Positions 1 to 8,856 of a stretch of DNA of 64,000 nt are shown one piece after another; position 1 is the stretch's first letter; each line of letters starts with the position of its first letter. The stretch is from Candidatus Saccharibacteria bacterium oral taxon 488. GTDB lineage: Bacteria; Patescibacteriota; Saccharimonadia; Saccharimonadales; Saccharimonadaceae. Below the pieces are notes generated by a model. The model saw only the letters and a program-made list of their open reading frames with translations, made no database searches and was not told the DNA's origin. Location of the stretch: assembly GCA_013100805.1 (NCBI GenBank), contig CP040000.1:682001-746000 (forward strand), read 5' to 3'. A program made the translations under genes and the position numbers.

Positions 1-585
1 ATCATCAGTCAGCTTGACGGCCGTAACTGTTCGCTCAGCCGTTACCTCGCTACTCATCCGCTCCATCGCGGTGAGCAAGATCATCTGCGCCCGCTCTTCG
101 GCATCATCCATAGCCTCGTGTTGTAATTTCGACACCAAGCCAACCAGGTCGTTCTTGATATCGCGCTCGGTCATTTGCATGAGCTTGTCGGCAGCATCCT
201 TTTTCTTTAGGCCGGCAATCTTCTCGAGCTTCTCCTGCTGACGCGTGCGAATAGTGCGAATCTCTTCCTTGAGATTATCAACCTCATCTTCGTGCGTGCG
301 CAGCTTCTCCGCCCGCTTGTCTAGTTCGTCCAATTTCCGATCCAGCGTCTGCTCGCGATCCGCCAACCGATTCTCGGTCTTTTGCCACTCGCGGCGGCGC
401 TCATTTTCGATTTTTAAGGCTTCGTCCTTAGCCTTCAGGACAATGTCGCTGGCCTTACTCTTTGCCTCGGCAATGTCACGCTCAATTTGCGACTTGCCAT
501 TAGCTTGCCTTGTCCGCTGATAGGCGTAAAAACCGCCCACGCCAAGTGCCGCGCCAACCAAGCCGCCAATAACTATTCCTACCAT
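1..585 (-). CDS. rny: Ribonuclease Y, N-terminal part (cut by the window edge)
   Basis: Reading the minus strand from ATG at 585 gives 195 open codons running off the left edge. The product starts with one membrane segment (about residues 2-20, MVGIVIGGLVGAALG), followed by a long charged coiled coil with the motif ILK/VLKAKDEALKIENE, and ends at the edge with ERTVTAVKLTDD, the sequence that in RNase Y leads directly into the KH domain. RNase Y is a membrane-bound endoribonuclease that starts mRNA decay; the KH and HD catalytic domains lie outside the window. A weak AAAGGA site precedes the ATG. The coiled coil plus the ERTV/KLxDD junction make the family assignment firm although the catalytic part is not seen. 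Confidence 0.93.
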   Translation of the reverse strand, partial: MVGIVIGGLVGAALGVGGFYAYQRTRQANGKSQIERDIAEAKSKASDIVLKAKDEALKIENERRREWQKTENRLADREQTLDRKLDELDKRAEKLRTHEDEVDNLKEEIRTIRTRQQEKLEKIAGLKKKDAADKLMQMTERDIKNDLVGLVSKLQHEAMDDAEERAQMILLTAMERMSSEVTAERTVTAVKLTDD

Positions 586-738
586 ATGATTTCCTTTCTT
601 TTCTGACCAATCGCCCCGGGTATACACCCCGAGAAATGTATCAACGACTGACCATATTCAACTGATGCAATAGAGCGGCTCAGCCACTAATCTAAAACCG
701 CCTACTTTTATTGTACGATATTGCGGAGGAAAATACCA

Positions 739-1113
739 CTATTTGCGCGGAGTCGTGATGTGAGCTTCGCCGCCATATTCGGGGAGAATAATCGTGTCGT
801 TTTCGCCGCGCTTCAGCCGCTCCAGGCAGTCATCTCGCCAGTGATCGCCACTACTGCCAACGATCGGAATACCGAGTCCCTCCGCCAACGTGTTTGCCAC
901 CGCACAGCCAATCCTCAGTCCCGTAAAGCTACCCGGCCCACGCATGATACCGATACCACTGATGTGGTGAATGCCGCCTGTCTGCTCGTCCAAAAATCGT
1001 AGCAGCCCTCGGGCCAAACCACGACCCGCTTCCCACGCTACCTCTCGCCGGCTATCGCCCTGAACAATCGTTAAACGGCACGTCATCGTCGATGTATCAA
1101 GCAGAATAATCAT
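739..1113 (-). CDS. tsaB: TsaB-like protein of the tRNA t6A pathway, short form
   Basis: The 124-residue product opens with MIILLDTST and carries the family signature GPGSFTGLRIG near residues 59-69, typical of the ASKHA-fold TsaB (YeaZ). TsaB is the non-catalytic partner of TsaD and TsaE in threonylcarbamoyl-adenosine synthesis at A37 of ANN-reading tRNAs. Usual TsaB is about 220-230 residues; here only the N-terminal lobe, the dimerisation part, is kept. The start ATG overlaps the end of tsaE by four bases (ATGA), so the two are translationally coupled. tsaD is not in the window. The truncation is seen directly; that it is a functional short form rather than decay is inferred from the clean coupling to tsaE. 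Confidence 0.85.
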   Translation of the reverse strand: MIILLDTSTMTCRLTIVQGDSRREVAWEAGRGLARGLLRFLDEQTGGIHHISGIGIMRGPGSFTGLRIGCAVANTLAEGLGIPIVGSSGDHWRDDCLERLKRGENDTIILPEYGGEAHITTPRK

Positions 1114-1586
1114 GCCAACTCCTCGTCCGCCGCGCTAATTGTCGCGAGGAGCGCTTGGCTCGTCGGCCCGCCAGCACTCAGCGTGACACGCCGCGACTGT
1201 TCGTCAATTGCTAGAATCCTCGCTGTCAGTCGATCGGCCGGCAATACCTGCTCGACGGCACCCGCCCACTCAACCACTGTCACGGTCTGCGGTTGCATGG
1301 TTACCTCCCGAATTTCCTCCGCCATGATGCCCGCCTCACCCAATCGATAAAAATCATAATGAGCCAGCGTCAGGCCTCTCGGTGACTGATACACACGGGA
1401 AATAGTAAACGTCGGGCTCTGTACCGGTTCAGTAATGTCGAGCCCCTCGGCAATACCTTTCGTTAGTGTCGTCTTACCAGCGCCGATGTCCCCGACCAAC
1501 TCAATCACCTCGCCACCTCGCAGACGAGACCCAATTATTTGACCCAGCCGCTGCATCGCTAACGAACTGGCAATCACTAACGTCAT
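1110..1586 (-). CDS. tsaE: tRNA t6A biosynthesis ATPase TsaE
   Basis: The 158-residue P-loop protein has Walker A GDIGAGKTTLTKG at about residues 32-44, followed by QSPTFTISRVY and HYDFYRL, which are conserved in TsaE (YjeE). TsaE is the ATPase that resets the TsaBD complex during t6A synthesis. The length matches the family. It overlaps the PRC-barrel gene upstream by four bases and tsaB downstream by four bases, so PRC gene-tsaE-tsaB form one transcript. The C-terminal tail is slightly longer than in compact homologues and carries no recognised motif. Confidence 0.93.
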   Translation of the reverse strand: MTLVIASSLAMQRLGQIIGSRLRGGEVIELVGDIGAGKTTLTKGIAEGLDITEPVQSPTFTISRVYQSPRGLTLAHYDFYRLGEAGIMAEEIREVTMQPQTVTVVEWAGAVEQVLPADRLTARILAIDEQSRRVTLSAGGPTSQALLATISAADEELA

Positions 1587-2167
1587 TTGCTGTCGCTGCC
1601 GTCAGCTTCGGCCGCAGGATGCGCCTTTCGGAATGGATTTTCAAACGTTGGTTGCGGTTGAATAACCGGCTCCTTGTGGCGAATCTCTGGCGTCTTGACA
1701 ACAATATGTTCATCAGTCACACGAACGATCTGCGAACGATGGATCAGTAGTTCGGTATCGCCAAAACTCTTGAGTAACGGCCGTCGCACCCGGAGCTGCT
1801 GAATCACAAAATTACCGGCCTCTAGCGTGTAGCCGATGACCTTGCCGACCTTACGCTTTTTCTCGTCAATAACGTACTTGCCGACTAGTGCAAACTGAAA
1901 TTCATACACTTCCTTGATCTTCAGGACATCGCTTGGCATAATTAGCTCGTCCGCGGAATCAATGATCAGGCCTAGCGGCCCAATTTCCCGCACATCAGCG
2001 ATTCGCAGCAAAGTCGGCGATTGGTCAAGTGTCGGCCCTTCTAGCTCGTACGCCACGATTGATAAATTGCGCGGGTCGATCACCGCCCGCGATGTCCGCG
2101 CCAGCTCCGAGCCGGTCTGCAGGCTCATTACTGGTGCTCTATCAAATCGTTCAGCAGAAATTAGCAT
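1583..2167 (-). CDS. PRC-barrel domain protein
   Basis: A 194-residue cytoplasmic protein from ATG 2167. Two PRC-barrel-like beta segments are visible: one near residues 5-85 (SLQTGSELARTSRAVIDP, IIDSADELIMPSD) and one near 92-150 (LVGKYVIDEKKRKVGKVIGY). PRC barrels occur in RimM and photosynthetic reaction centre H and often bind RNA or protein; the role here is unknown. A TATAAT box at 2177-2182 lies nine bases before the ATG and there is no Shine-Dalgarno, so the longer reading from GTG 2176, which abuts the -10, is unlikely. First gene of the tsaE-tsaB transcript. The C-terminus is acidic and probably disordered. Confidence 0.8.
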   Translation of the reverse strand: MLISAERFDRAPVMSLQTGSELARTSRAVIDPRNLSIVAYELEGPTLDQSPTLLRIADVREIGPLGLIIDSADELIMPSDVLKIKEVYEFQFALVGKYVIDEKKRKVGKVIGYTLEAGNFVIQQLRVRRPLLKSFGDTELLIHRSQIVRVTDEHIVVKTPEIRHKEPVIQPQPTFENPFRKAHPAAEADGSDSK

Positions 2168-2194
2168 ACTTCTCACATTATAGCGATATCCACG

Positions 2195-2482
2195 CTATTC
2201 GGCAAACAGATTTGTCCGCCCGGCCGGTAGACTAAAATTAGCATTGGCGGTGTCGCGTGTGCGGAAACTGTTAATTTGGTCAATCGTCTTCTGGTCAAAT
2301 CGCGTCGTCTGCTGCTGGATAGTATCTTCTTTCGGATTTGATGAGGCGAGCAGGCTGTACAGGAGGAAGATCGCCACCGACACACCAACCACCACCGTTA
2401 ACGTGTAGAGAATGACATGATAGCGGCGGAAAAAGTGCGAGAGTAGCGTGCCAATTTGTGAAATATCAGGTGAATTTTTCAT
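2195..2482 (-). CDS. Small bitopic membrane protein of the pilus cluster
   Basis: The 95-residue product has a short N-terminal cytoplasmic part, one membrane helix near residues 25-47 (LYTLTVVVGVSVAIFLLYSLL) and an external tail with no cysteines. It starts within the end of the pilO-like gene (ATGA overlap) and is the last gene of the pilM-pilN-pilO transcript. By position it takes the place of PilP, the inner-membrane lipoprotein of diderm type IV pili, but it has no lipobox and no detectable similarity to PilP. I infer a structural role in the pilus alignment complex; the function is not known. Confidence 0.75.
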   Translation of the reverse strand: MKNSPDISQIGTLLSHFFRRYHVILYTLTVVVGVSVAIFLLYSLLASSNPKEDTIQQQTTRFDQKTIDQINSFRTRDTANANFSLPAGRTNLFAE

Positions 2483-3123
2483 CGAACATATACCTCCACA
2501 TCCAGAGTTTGTGTATTCACTTGGCCAGCCCCCTCGGTCTTTGACATACTAACACTAGCAATTTGCATCCGTGTCAAGTTCTGCTCAATTAAATGCATAA
2601 ATCGAAGGAGTGCCATGTAGTCTGTTTTTTCGTTGAGGCGAACAGACACCTTCATACTCTTTGGCCCAGCGGTGCTAGCAGCATTATTTGAACCAGAGCC
2701 GGTGTTCGTACCCGAACTACCTGATGAGCCCGAGTTTGACTTCGCTCCTGCTCCGGCCGATCCTGATGCAAACGTAAACCCGGCGATGCCCACTCCAGAC
2801 TTATTTGCGTAGGCGGTAAGGTCATTAATAATCTGGTTCTGATACTGATACTGCTGGGTTTCTGCCACCAGCTGCTGCGCCTTAGTAACACTATCTTTAT
2901 ATTTTTCCATCTCTTTTTCTAGCCGTGCTAGATCTTGCACTTTAGCATCAACTGCTTTTGCCTCGGTCTGGATCTTAGAAACTTCCTCAGCAGTACCCTG
3001 TAGCATGGTGTAGCCAAAGTAGACAATCACCCCCATACCGACTAGGATTAGTACCAGTGACAGCGAAAAGACAATCCGCATGGTCACCGCTGGCGTCATT
3101 TTCTCTCGTTTTCTCTCGCTCAT
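2479..3123 (-). CDS. pilO: PilO-like type IV pilus assembly protein
   Basis: A 214-residue protein with one N-terminal membrane helix (about residues 14-37), a coiled coil (EEVSKIQTEAKAVDAKVQDL), a Gly/Ser-rich low-complexity linker around residues 120-150 and a C-terminal alpha/beta domain ending in a beta strand. This is the bitopic layout of PilO, which pairs with PilN in the inner-membrane alignment complex of type IV pili. The identification rests on layout and on its position directly after pilN (ATGA overlap). The Ser/Gly linker is an unusual feature of this copy. Confidence 0.8.
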   Translation of the reverse strand: MSERKREKMTPAVTMRIVFSLSLVLILVGMGVIVYFGYTMLQGTAEEVSKIQTEAKAVDAKVQDLARLEKEMEKYKDSVTKAQQLVAETQQYQYQNQIINDLTAYANKSGVGIAGFTFASGSAGAGAKSNSGSSGSSGTNTGSGSNNAASTAGPKSMKVSVRLNEKTDYMALLRFMHLIEQNLTRMQIASVSMSKTEGAGQVNTQTLDVEVYVR

Positions 3124-3680
3124 TGCTTTGCTACCTCCGGCACCATCGTCACATTAATTGTAATACTAATCAGGTAACCATCCTTGCTTTCTTTTTCAGC
3201 CACTGCCGAGGCGAGATTAACATCCTTAAAGAGGTTCGACTGCTGAAAGCTATCCTTGAGCCGCAACGCATCACCATATGTTTTACCGCGTGCGTTGATA
3301 GTCATCGGCGTGCCGAGCTTCTTGCTATCTAGCGTCAACGTTTGCAAAATTGTCCCCGATGGCATCGCCTGAGCGATCTTGAGTGCTACCTTTGAATACC
3401 GCACATCTTTATCGAGAATCGCCTTGGCAATCTTGAGGTTTGCACTAAACGAATCATAATCCTGCTGGACTTTTTGATACTGCAGCGCCCGACGATTACC
3501 CGTCTCAATCGTCTGCTGAGCAGTCGTTTTTGTATGCTCCATGATCAAATAAATACCTACTGTCGCCACGATGAGTAAGAAGCCAAGAATCAACGACACC
3601 ACGCAGTAGCGCCACAATATTACATTTGACCGGCCAGCGACAATCTCGCGTTTAACTTTCGGCGGTAACAGATTAATCAT
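3120..3680 (-). CDS. pilN: PilN-like type IV pilus assembly protein
   Basis: The 186-residue protein starts with MINLLPPKVKREI, the typical PilN N-terminus whose INLLP motif binds the cytoplasmic PilM. A membrane helix follows near residues 27-48, then a coiled coil and a ferredoxin-like periplasmic or external domain. It overlaps pilM by eight bases and pilO by four, so all three are made from one message. The INLLP motif makes the call secure. Confidence 0.92.
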   Translation of the reverse strand: MINLLPPKVKREIVAGRSNVILWRYCVVSLILGFLLIVATVGIYLIMEHTKTTAQQTIETGNRRALQYQKVQQDYDSFSANLKIAKAILDKDVRYSKVALKIAQAMPSGTILQTLTLDSKKLGTPMTINARGKTYGDALRLKDSFQQSNLFKDVNLASAVAEKESKDGYLISITINVTMVPEVAKQ

Positions 3681-4722
3681 GCCAAATCTCCTCCGCTCGC
3701 ACCAGCGACAAACCAGCTGCCGTCATGAACCGCGGTCGTAGCTGTTTGGCCGGCGGTGCTAAATTATTAAAGTTCAGCGACTGCCACGGACTGGCCACTC
3801 GTGCTGGTAAGGTCAGCTCGCCCGTAAAGTACTCACCAAGCCCCGGCACGCTACTGCCGCTACCAACGATTAGCACCTGTTCAAGGCGCGATTCATCCGG
3901 GAAGCGATCGGTGTAGTAGCGAATAACTTTCTGGATTTCACCGATGATCCGCTGCAGGCTCGGCTTTAGTGCCTCGGTAATTTTTTCTTGGCGCGGACCA
4001 GTGTTGAGGCCATTAAGCACCTTGAATTGGTGCGCCGTCTCAAGTGGTACGTTCAATTTTTTCGCGATGTCAAGCGTCAATGTATTGCCACCAATGTTTA
4101 GACCACCGGTCACGCGAATTGCCGCATCAAGAATAGCGATATCGGTCGTCGCCGGGCCGATGTCAACGATGACTGTCGGCAGCGACCCCTCTTTGGTGCG
4201 CTCAAGCAGTCGCGCCACCGCATTGATGCTCGGCTCAATCATCGCCACTTCAATGCCACACGATTCAACAATTGCTAGCTGCTCGTCAACGATCTTTTGC
4301 GGCACCGCGCACATCAAGACTGATAAATTTTCTTTGCCGCGCTTGATAATCTGATGATCGACGTAGAGCGAATCAAGCGGCATCGGCACGTACTGCTCGA
4401 CCTCGAGATTCACCGCCTCTTCAATCTTATTCTCCTGCTTGATCGGCAGCGCAAAGGTGCGCGCATACGTCTTGGTCGTCGGCAATCCCAGCACCACGCG
4501 GTTACTGCCGAGCCGCCCGACAATATTCTTTTCAAACATTTGATTAATCTTGCCGCAGAGATACTCTGCCCGGTCATCGCTCTCGTCCTTCGCCGGATCC
4601 AGCTCAATTGCGCCGTATCCGTGCACCGTCATCCGCGCCATATCGACTGACATTACCCGAACGCCGGCCTTGTTAATATCAAGCCCGATGATCGGCTTTG
4701 ACTTGTAGAAAATATTTGCCAC
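3673..4722 (-). CDS. pilM: Type IV pilus assembly ATPase-like protein PilM
   Basis: An actin-fold (FtsA/PilM) protein of 349 residues. Visible motifs are the phosphate-1 loop IIGLDINKAGVRVM near the start, VVDIGPATTDIAI-type phosphate-2 region (TVIVDIGPATTDIAIL) and the adenosine segment VLIVGSGSSVPGLGEYF. PilM sits on the cytoplasmic side and recruits PilN. I choose the GTG at 4722 as start: the ATG at 4782 lies upstream of, and inside, a strong promoter (4754-4782), and the extra 20 residues it would add are not PilM-like. First gene of the pilM-N-O transcript. Confidence 0.9.
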   Translation of the reverse strand: MANIFYKSKPIIGLDINKAGVRVMSVDMARMTVHGYGAIELDPAKDESDDRAEYLCGKINQMFEKNIVGRLGSNRVVLGLPTTKTYARTFALPIKQENKIEEAVNLEVEQYVPMPLDSLYVDHQIIKRGKENLSVLMCAVPQKIVDEQLAIVESCGIEVAMIEPSINAVARLLERTKEGSLPTVIVDIGPATTDIAILDAAIRVTGGLNIGGNTLTLDIAKKLNVPLETAHQFKVLNGLNTGPRQEKITEALKPSLQRIIGEIQKVIRYYTDRFPDESRLEQVLIVGSGSSVPGLGEYFTGELTLPARVASPWQSLNFNNLAPPAKQLRPRFMTAAGLSLVRAEEIWHD

Positions 4723-4753
4723 TATCGTTTGCCCACATCTCTTCTTTTTGTTA

Positions 4754-4782
4754 AGTATAGCATAAGCATTTTGAAAAACCAA
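4754..4782 (-). promoter_or_regulatory. Promoter of pilMNO
   Basis: On the minus strand TTGGTT (4777-4782), a 17-base spacer and TATACT (4754-4759). The -35 begins one base after the pilC stop codon. Predicted transcription start near 4747, about 25 bases before the GTG start of pilM. Confidence 0.75.
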
Positions 4783-6009
4783 CTATCCCTTAATTTGATT
4801 TGCTAATCCAGTAATCGGCATCATCACCGCCGCCGCGATCAAGCCGACCATACCGCCCATAAAGACGATCATCACCGGCTCAATCGTCGAGCTCAAACCG
4901 CTAATCGCCGCATCGACTTCTTCCTCATAAAAATCCGCCACCTTGACCAGCACCTTATCCGTCTGGCCCGTCTCTTCACCGACCGCCAGCATCTGGCCAA
5001 CGATTGGTGGATAGAGATCTTCGCGCTCATTGATAATCCGCGACAAAACCTCGCCATTCTTAATGCGCTTGGCGGCGTCAAGCAATGAATCTTGATACAC
5101 CGTGTTACCGACTGCCCGGGCCGTCACTTCCAGCGCCTCGAGTACCGACACACCCGCACCAATCAGCGCCGAAAAGGTACGCGTAAACCGCGCCACCGCC
5201 ACCTTGCGAATAATCTTGCTGATGATCGGCGCTTTCAGGACGAAATGATGGAACTTGACTTTACCTTTTGGCGACTTGATGTAGCGAAGAAGGACGTACA
5301 CACCGCCAAATAATAACGGGAAAATAATATACCAAAAACTTACCATAAACTGGCTGATACTCATCAGTATCTGCGTCAGCGCCGGCAGCTCTGCGTCCTC
5401 GCCCGCCAGATCCTTAATCGTCTTGCCAATCATTGGCAAGACAAAAATCATCAAACCAAAGAACGCCCCGATGGTGATGACGATCAGCACCATTGGATAG
5501 GTCATAGCACTCTTGATCTTCTTTTTCATTGACGAATTCTTTTCCTGTTGCAGAGCCAAGCGCTTCAAGATATCGTCCAAAATACCACCCGTTTCACCAG
5601 CACGCACCATGTTCACATACACATCACTGAAGGCCTCGGGGTGCTTACTCAGCGCATCAGCAAACGAGGCACCGCCCTCGATCTCCTTAGATACTGCGTT
5701 CAAAATCTCGCGAAAATGTGGACTCTCGGCGTGCTGCGCCATTGAGTTGAGCGACCTGAGAATCGGCACACCGGCAGACACCATGGTGCTAAGCTGCCTG
5801 GTAAAACCAACCAACTCCTCGGTCGGCACTGACTTCTTGCCACCCCCAAAGCGAAAACCTTTCTTCTCGTCACCAGCCTCCTTGAGGTCGACCAACCTCA
5901 TACCCTGAGCTTGAATGAGCTGGATAGCACTGGCGCGACTGCTGGCTTCTAGCTCGCCGTTGATCGGCTGATTGTTATTTTTAGTTGCGATATATTTAAA
6001 TTTTGTCAT
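4783..6009 (-). CDS. pilC: Type IV pilus platform protein PilC (GspF family)
   Basis: A 408-residue polytopic protein with the two repeated T2SSF domains typical of PilC/GspF: the first around residues 70-195 (FTRQLSTMVSAGVPILRSLN ... GETGGILDDIL), the second around 270-400 (FTRTFSALIGAGVSVLEALE ... GEETGQTDKVL). Three membrane helices are seen near 170-190, 220-240 and 375-400. PilC is the inner-membrane platform on which the PilB ATPase drives pilin polymerisation. The N-terminal ~65 residues form the small FKYIATKNNNQ domain found in many PilC proteins. It follows pilB with no gap (pilB stop at 6010). Confidence 0.95.
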   Translation of the reverse strand: MTKFKYIATKNNNQPINGELEASSRASAIQLIQAQGMRLVDLKEAGDEKKGFRFGGGKKSVPTEELVGFTRQLSTMVSAGVPILRSLNSMAQHAESPHFREILNAVSKEIEGGASFADALSKHPEAFSDVYVNMVRAGETGGILDDILKRLALQQEKNSSMKKKIKSAMTYPMVLIVITIGAFFGLMIFVLPMIGKTIKDLAGEDAELPALTQILMSISQFMVSFWYIIFPLLFGGVYVLLRYIKSPKGKVKFHHFVLKAPIISKIIRKVAVARFTRTFSALIGAGVSVLEALEVTARAVGNTVYQDSLLDAAKRIKNGEVLSRIINEREDLYPPIVGQMLAVGEETGQTDKVLVKVADFYEEEVDAAISGLSSTIEPVMIVFMGGMVGLIAAAVMMPITGLANQIKG

Positions 6010-7791
6010 TTATTGCTCCCTTGTTGCTCTCAAAACTTCCTCTAGCGTTGTCACGCCACGCAGCGACTTGACAAAACCGTCCGTCTGCATTGTCACCATT
6101 CCTTCAGTAATCGCCTGCTGCTGAATCTCATTACTGGTGGCATTGGCGGTGATCATCTTTTGGATCGGAATCGAAATACCGAGAACCTCGTAGATACCGA
6201 CGCGCCCCTTGAAGCCATTATGGCCGCACTCGTCACAGCCCTCGGGATTTGGTCGCCATAAATATTGAATCGTCACGTCAGTCGAGCCGAGCGGTGTATT
6301 GCCGCCAATCTTGTCAGCTGCCGCCTGCTGCTCCAGCGCATGCAGTCGCTGCATCGAGCCCTGCTTGAGATTAAACATCTGAACGATGTAGGCCAGCTCT
6401 CCGGTGTCCGGCACATATTGCTGACGACAATGCATACACAATCGCCGCACCAAGCGCTGGCCGATCACCGCCTTGACCGTCGAAGCGATCAGGAACGGCT
6501 CAATTCCCATATCCAATAGACGCGGCAGACAGGTCGCTGCGTTGTTGGTGTGGAGGGTTGAAAACACCAAGTGCCCGGTCAGCGCTGCCTGCACGCCCAG
6601 GTTGGCGGTCTCGCCGTCGCGAATCTCTCCAACCATGATGATGTTCGGGTCTTGACGGAGCAGTGCGCGCAGTCCTGAAGCGAAGGTCATGCCGGCTTTC
6701 GAGTTAGTCTGGGTTTGGTTGACCCCGGGGATCTTGTATTCAACCGGATCTTCAATGGTTGAGATATTCACATCTGGCGTATTAAGCTCTGATAGCACAC
6801 TAAACAAGCTAGTCGACTTTCCCGAACCAGTTGGCCCGGTCACCAAGATCATACCATTTGGTTGCGCCATGGCGTCTTTAAGTGTACTCAGCGACAACCC
6901 CCAGTAGCCGAGACTATCGAGGGCAACCGCCTGATTGGACTCGTCCAAAATACGCATAACGATTTTCTCGCCATCAGCGATCGGCAGCGTCGACACACGC
7001 AGCGCGTATTGCTTACCCGAGACCTTGATCTTGAAGCGACCATCTTGCGGCACGCGGCGTTCGTCAATTTTTAGGTTTGACAAGATCTTGATACGACTAA
7101 CCAGCGCACCTTGGACATTGCGCGGCAACTTATTTACTTCCTTGAGTACACCATCAATTCGGTAACGAACCTGGACGAAATCCTCACGCGGCTCAATGTG
7201 GATATCCGAAGCGCCCGACTTAATAGCATACTCGAGCAGCAAGTTAACCGTCTGGGCGATCGGCGAATTTTCAGAGATCTCCTCCTCAGAGACGTTTTGT
7301 GAGTCTGACTCAGCACCGCTCTGGATTGACACCACCTCATCCAGCTCATCGGTAATATTACCGCGATAATTCTCCAGGCAGTCAAGAATGTTATTTTTTG
7401 TCGCCAGGAACACCTTGATGTTGTAGCCAATCTCTTTCTGGATGAAGTTCAGCGCCTGCACATCGTCGGGATCTTCCATCGCCAGACTCAAGACGCCGTT
7501 ATCATCAGCTGCAAACAATACGACATTGTACTGACGGGCGATATGCTCGGGGATCCGTTTGAGGACGTCATCAGGGATATCCTTTGGCTCAATGGTCACA
7601 AACGGCACATTGATATATTCACCAATCTTTTGCCCGAGCTGTACCTCGCTCAGGATTTTGTGCTCCAAGATAATCGTCTGCAATGAATGGTGCGTACGTT
7701 CCGCCTCCATCTTTAACTCGGCCAGCTGTGACTCAGAAATTACCTCACCCTGGCGCAAAATCTTCTCAATACTACTGTCAGAAATGCGCAT
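6010..7791 (-). CDS. pilB: Type IV pilus assembly ATPase PilB
   Basis: A 593-residue secretion ATPase. Domains in order: N-terminal MshEN-type domain (about 1-145), a linker, then the GspE/PilB motor with Walker A GPTGSGKST (near residue 320), the Asp box region TIEDPVEY, Walker B-like IIMVGEIRD and the His box TGHLVFSTLHTNNA. A zinc-binding tetracysteine is present as CMHC and, after a spacer, CDEC. Together with pilC, pilM, pilN and pilO this supplies the extension machinery; no pilT retraction ATPase and no pilin gene is in the window, so they must lie elsewhere. Confidence 0.96.
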   Translation of the reverse strand: MRISDSSIEKILRQGEVISESQLAELKMEAERTHHSLQTIILEHKILSEVQLGQKIGEYINVPFVTIEPKDIPDDVLKRIPEHIARQYNVVLFAADDNGVLSLAMEDPDDVQALNFIQKEIGYNIKVFLATKNNILDCLENYRGNITDELDEVVSIQSGAESDSQNVSEEEISENSPIAQTVNLLLEYAIKSGASDIHIEPREDFVQVRYRIDGVLKEVNKLPRNVQGALVSRIKILSNLKIDERRVPQDGRFKIKVSGKQYALRVSTLPIADGEKIVMRILDESNQAVALDSLGYWGLSLSTLKDAMAQPNGMILVTGPTGSGKSTSLFSVLSELNTPDVNISTIEDPVEYKIPGVNQTQTNSKAGMTFASGLRALLRQDPNIIMVGEIRDGETANLGVQAALTGHLVFSTLHTNNAATCLPRLLDMGIEPFLIASTVKAVIGQRLVRRLCMHCRQQYVPDTGELAYIVQMFNLKQGSMQRLHALEQQAAADKIGGNTPLGSTDVTIQYLWRPNPEGCDECGHNGFKGRVGIYEVLGISIPIQKMITANATSNEIQQQAITEGMVTMQTDGFVKSLRGVTTLEEVLRATREQ

Positions 7792-7808
7792 AATTACCCT
7801 TATGCTTG

Positions 7809-7837
7809 AGTATAGCGCATATCGTATGGGAGTTCAA
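7809..7837 (-). promoter_or_regulatory. Promoter of pilBC
   Basis: Minus strand TTGAAC (7832-7837), 17-base spacer, TATACT (7809-7814). Predicted start about 10 bases before the pilB ATG at 7791. A separate promoter from pilMNO, so motor plus platform and the alignment complex can be expressed independently. Confidence 0.75.
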
Positions 7838-7875
7838 TAAAAAGAGAAAAAGTAGTACATGTTACAATATCAGAC

Positions 7876-8514
7876 ATGAACGATTTAGTAATTTCAGCAA
7901 TCCTTTTTGATGTTGGTGGTGTACTTGTAAGTGACTACGACATCCAAAGTGACCTGAGAAACGCCCTGCATAACCCCGAACATTTCGACCAACAATGGCC
8001 AAAAGCTTTGCACGACTACGAAAGTGGTTTCATAGACAAGAACGTGTTTCTACGGAGGCTAGGTTGTGATCATCCATCCCCAGAGCAATACGATCGGCTA
8101 ACTCGTGGCTTCCGTGATCATCAAGTATACTTCCAAAATGTCATCACATTTGCACGTTCATTGACGACGCATGGACTACAGATCGGTATCCTCAGCAATG
8201 CTATGCCGAGCCACTCTGCTATCTTGCAGCAAGCAGGTATTTATGACGGTTTTAGACCATGTCTTTTATCGTGGCAGATTGGTCACCACAAACCTGAACG
8301 GGGTGCATTTACATCTGCCCTCTCAGCATTAAACCTATCTGATAATCCAGAGCACGTACTGTTTATTGACAATCATCAAAATAACCTCGACGCAGCAGCG
8401 GCTTGTGGCATGCATACCCTCCTCGTAGTGCGCCAAGCAACACAAGCGCAAACTGAGCAAACGATCATTATGGGAATAACCGATAAACTACTGTCCCTTG
8501 GCGTTGTGCTATGA
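7876..8514 (+). CDS. HAD superfamily hydrolase (HAD-IA type phosphatase)
   Basis: The 212-residue protein has the HAD motifs: motif I FDVGGVLV (nucleophile Asp; the usual second Asp is Gly, as in the YihX-like HAD-IA group), motif II ILSNAM, motif III Lys in GHHKPERGAF and motif IV VLFIDNHQNNLDAA. It is expected to hydrolyse a small phosphate ester in the cytoplasm; the substrate cannot be told. A TACAAT box at 7863-7868 ends seven bases before the ATG with no Shine-Dalgarno, so the mRNA is probably leaderless. It is divergent from pilB and converges on the MazG gene. Confidence 0.88.
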   Translation: MNDLVISAILFDVGGVLVSDYDIQSDLRNALHNPEHFDQQWPKALHDYESGFIDKNVFLRRLGCDHPSPEQYDRLTRGFRDHQVYFQNVITFARSLTTHGLQIGILSNAMPSHSAILQQAGIYDGFRPCLLSWQIGHHKPERGAFTSALSALNLSDNPEHVLFIDNHQNNLDAAAACGMHTLLVVRQATQAQTEQTIIMGITDKLLSLGVVL

Positions 8515-8856
8515 TCAGCGATTATCACCCCGCCCGTGCAGCTGCTGGCGGGCTTGGCGGCTGGCGAGCTTTTGGTTGTTCATCTGGGCAACTTCCTCGA
8601 GGCTAGAACCGAGCAGGTGCGCCACTGCATTAACATACCACAACACGTCGCCTAATTCTTTGAGAATTTCTGTACGGTCATCGTCTGTCAGTATTCCCTG
8701 CTTGTCGCGAACCAGCTTTTTGAACTTTTCAGCTACCTCCCCTGACTCGCCGACCAGCCCAAGCACTTGCGCCATCAGTCGCGCATCAATCTCCCCATAC
8801 TCATGCGTACCAATCAGTGTCGCGATGGCTTTCTTGGCGTACTCATCAATTGTCAT
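8515..8856 (-). CDS. MazG-type nucleotide pyrophosphohydrolase
   Basis: A 113-residue all-helical NTP-PPase with the metal-binding ExxE...ExxD pattern: GESGEVAEKFKK and EILKELGDVLWYV. These enzymes hydrolyse (d)NTPs to monophosphates and diphosphate, usually as house-cleaning of aberrant nucleotides. ATG 8856 is the start because AAAGGAG lies seven bases upstream; the longer reading from TTG 8871 would begin inside that site. The gene overlaps the end of the upstream NUDIX gene by 11 bases, so they are co-transcribed; both act on nucleotides or their derivatives. Confidence 0.88.
   Translation of the reverse strand: MTIDEYAKKAIATLIGTHEYGEIDARLMAQVLGLVGESGEVAEKFKKLVRDKQGILTDDDRTEILKELGDVLWYVNAVAHLLGSSLEEVAQMNNQKLASRQARQQLHGRGDNR

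Noticed and set aside
4722..4782. N-terminal extension of pilM from ATG 4782
   Set aside because: It would be translated from DNA that contains the pilMNO promoter; residues are not PilM-like.
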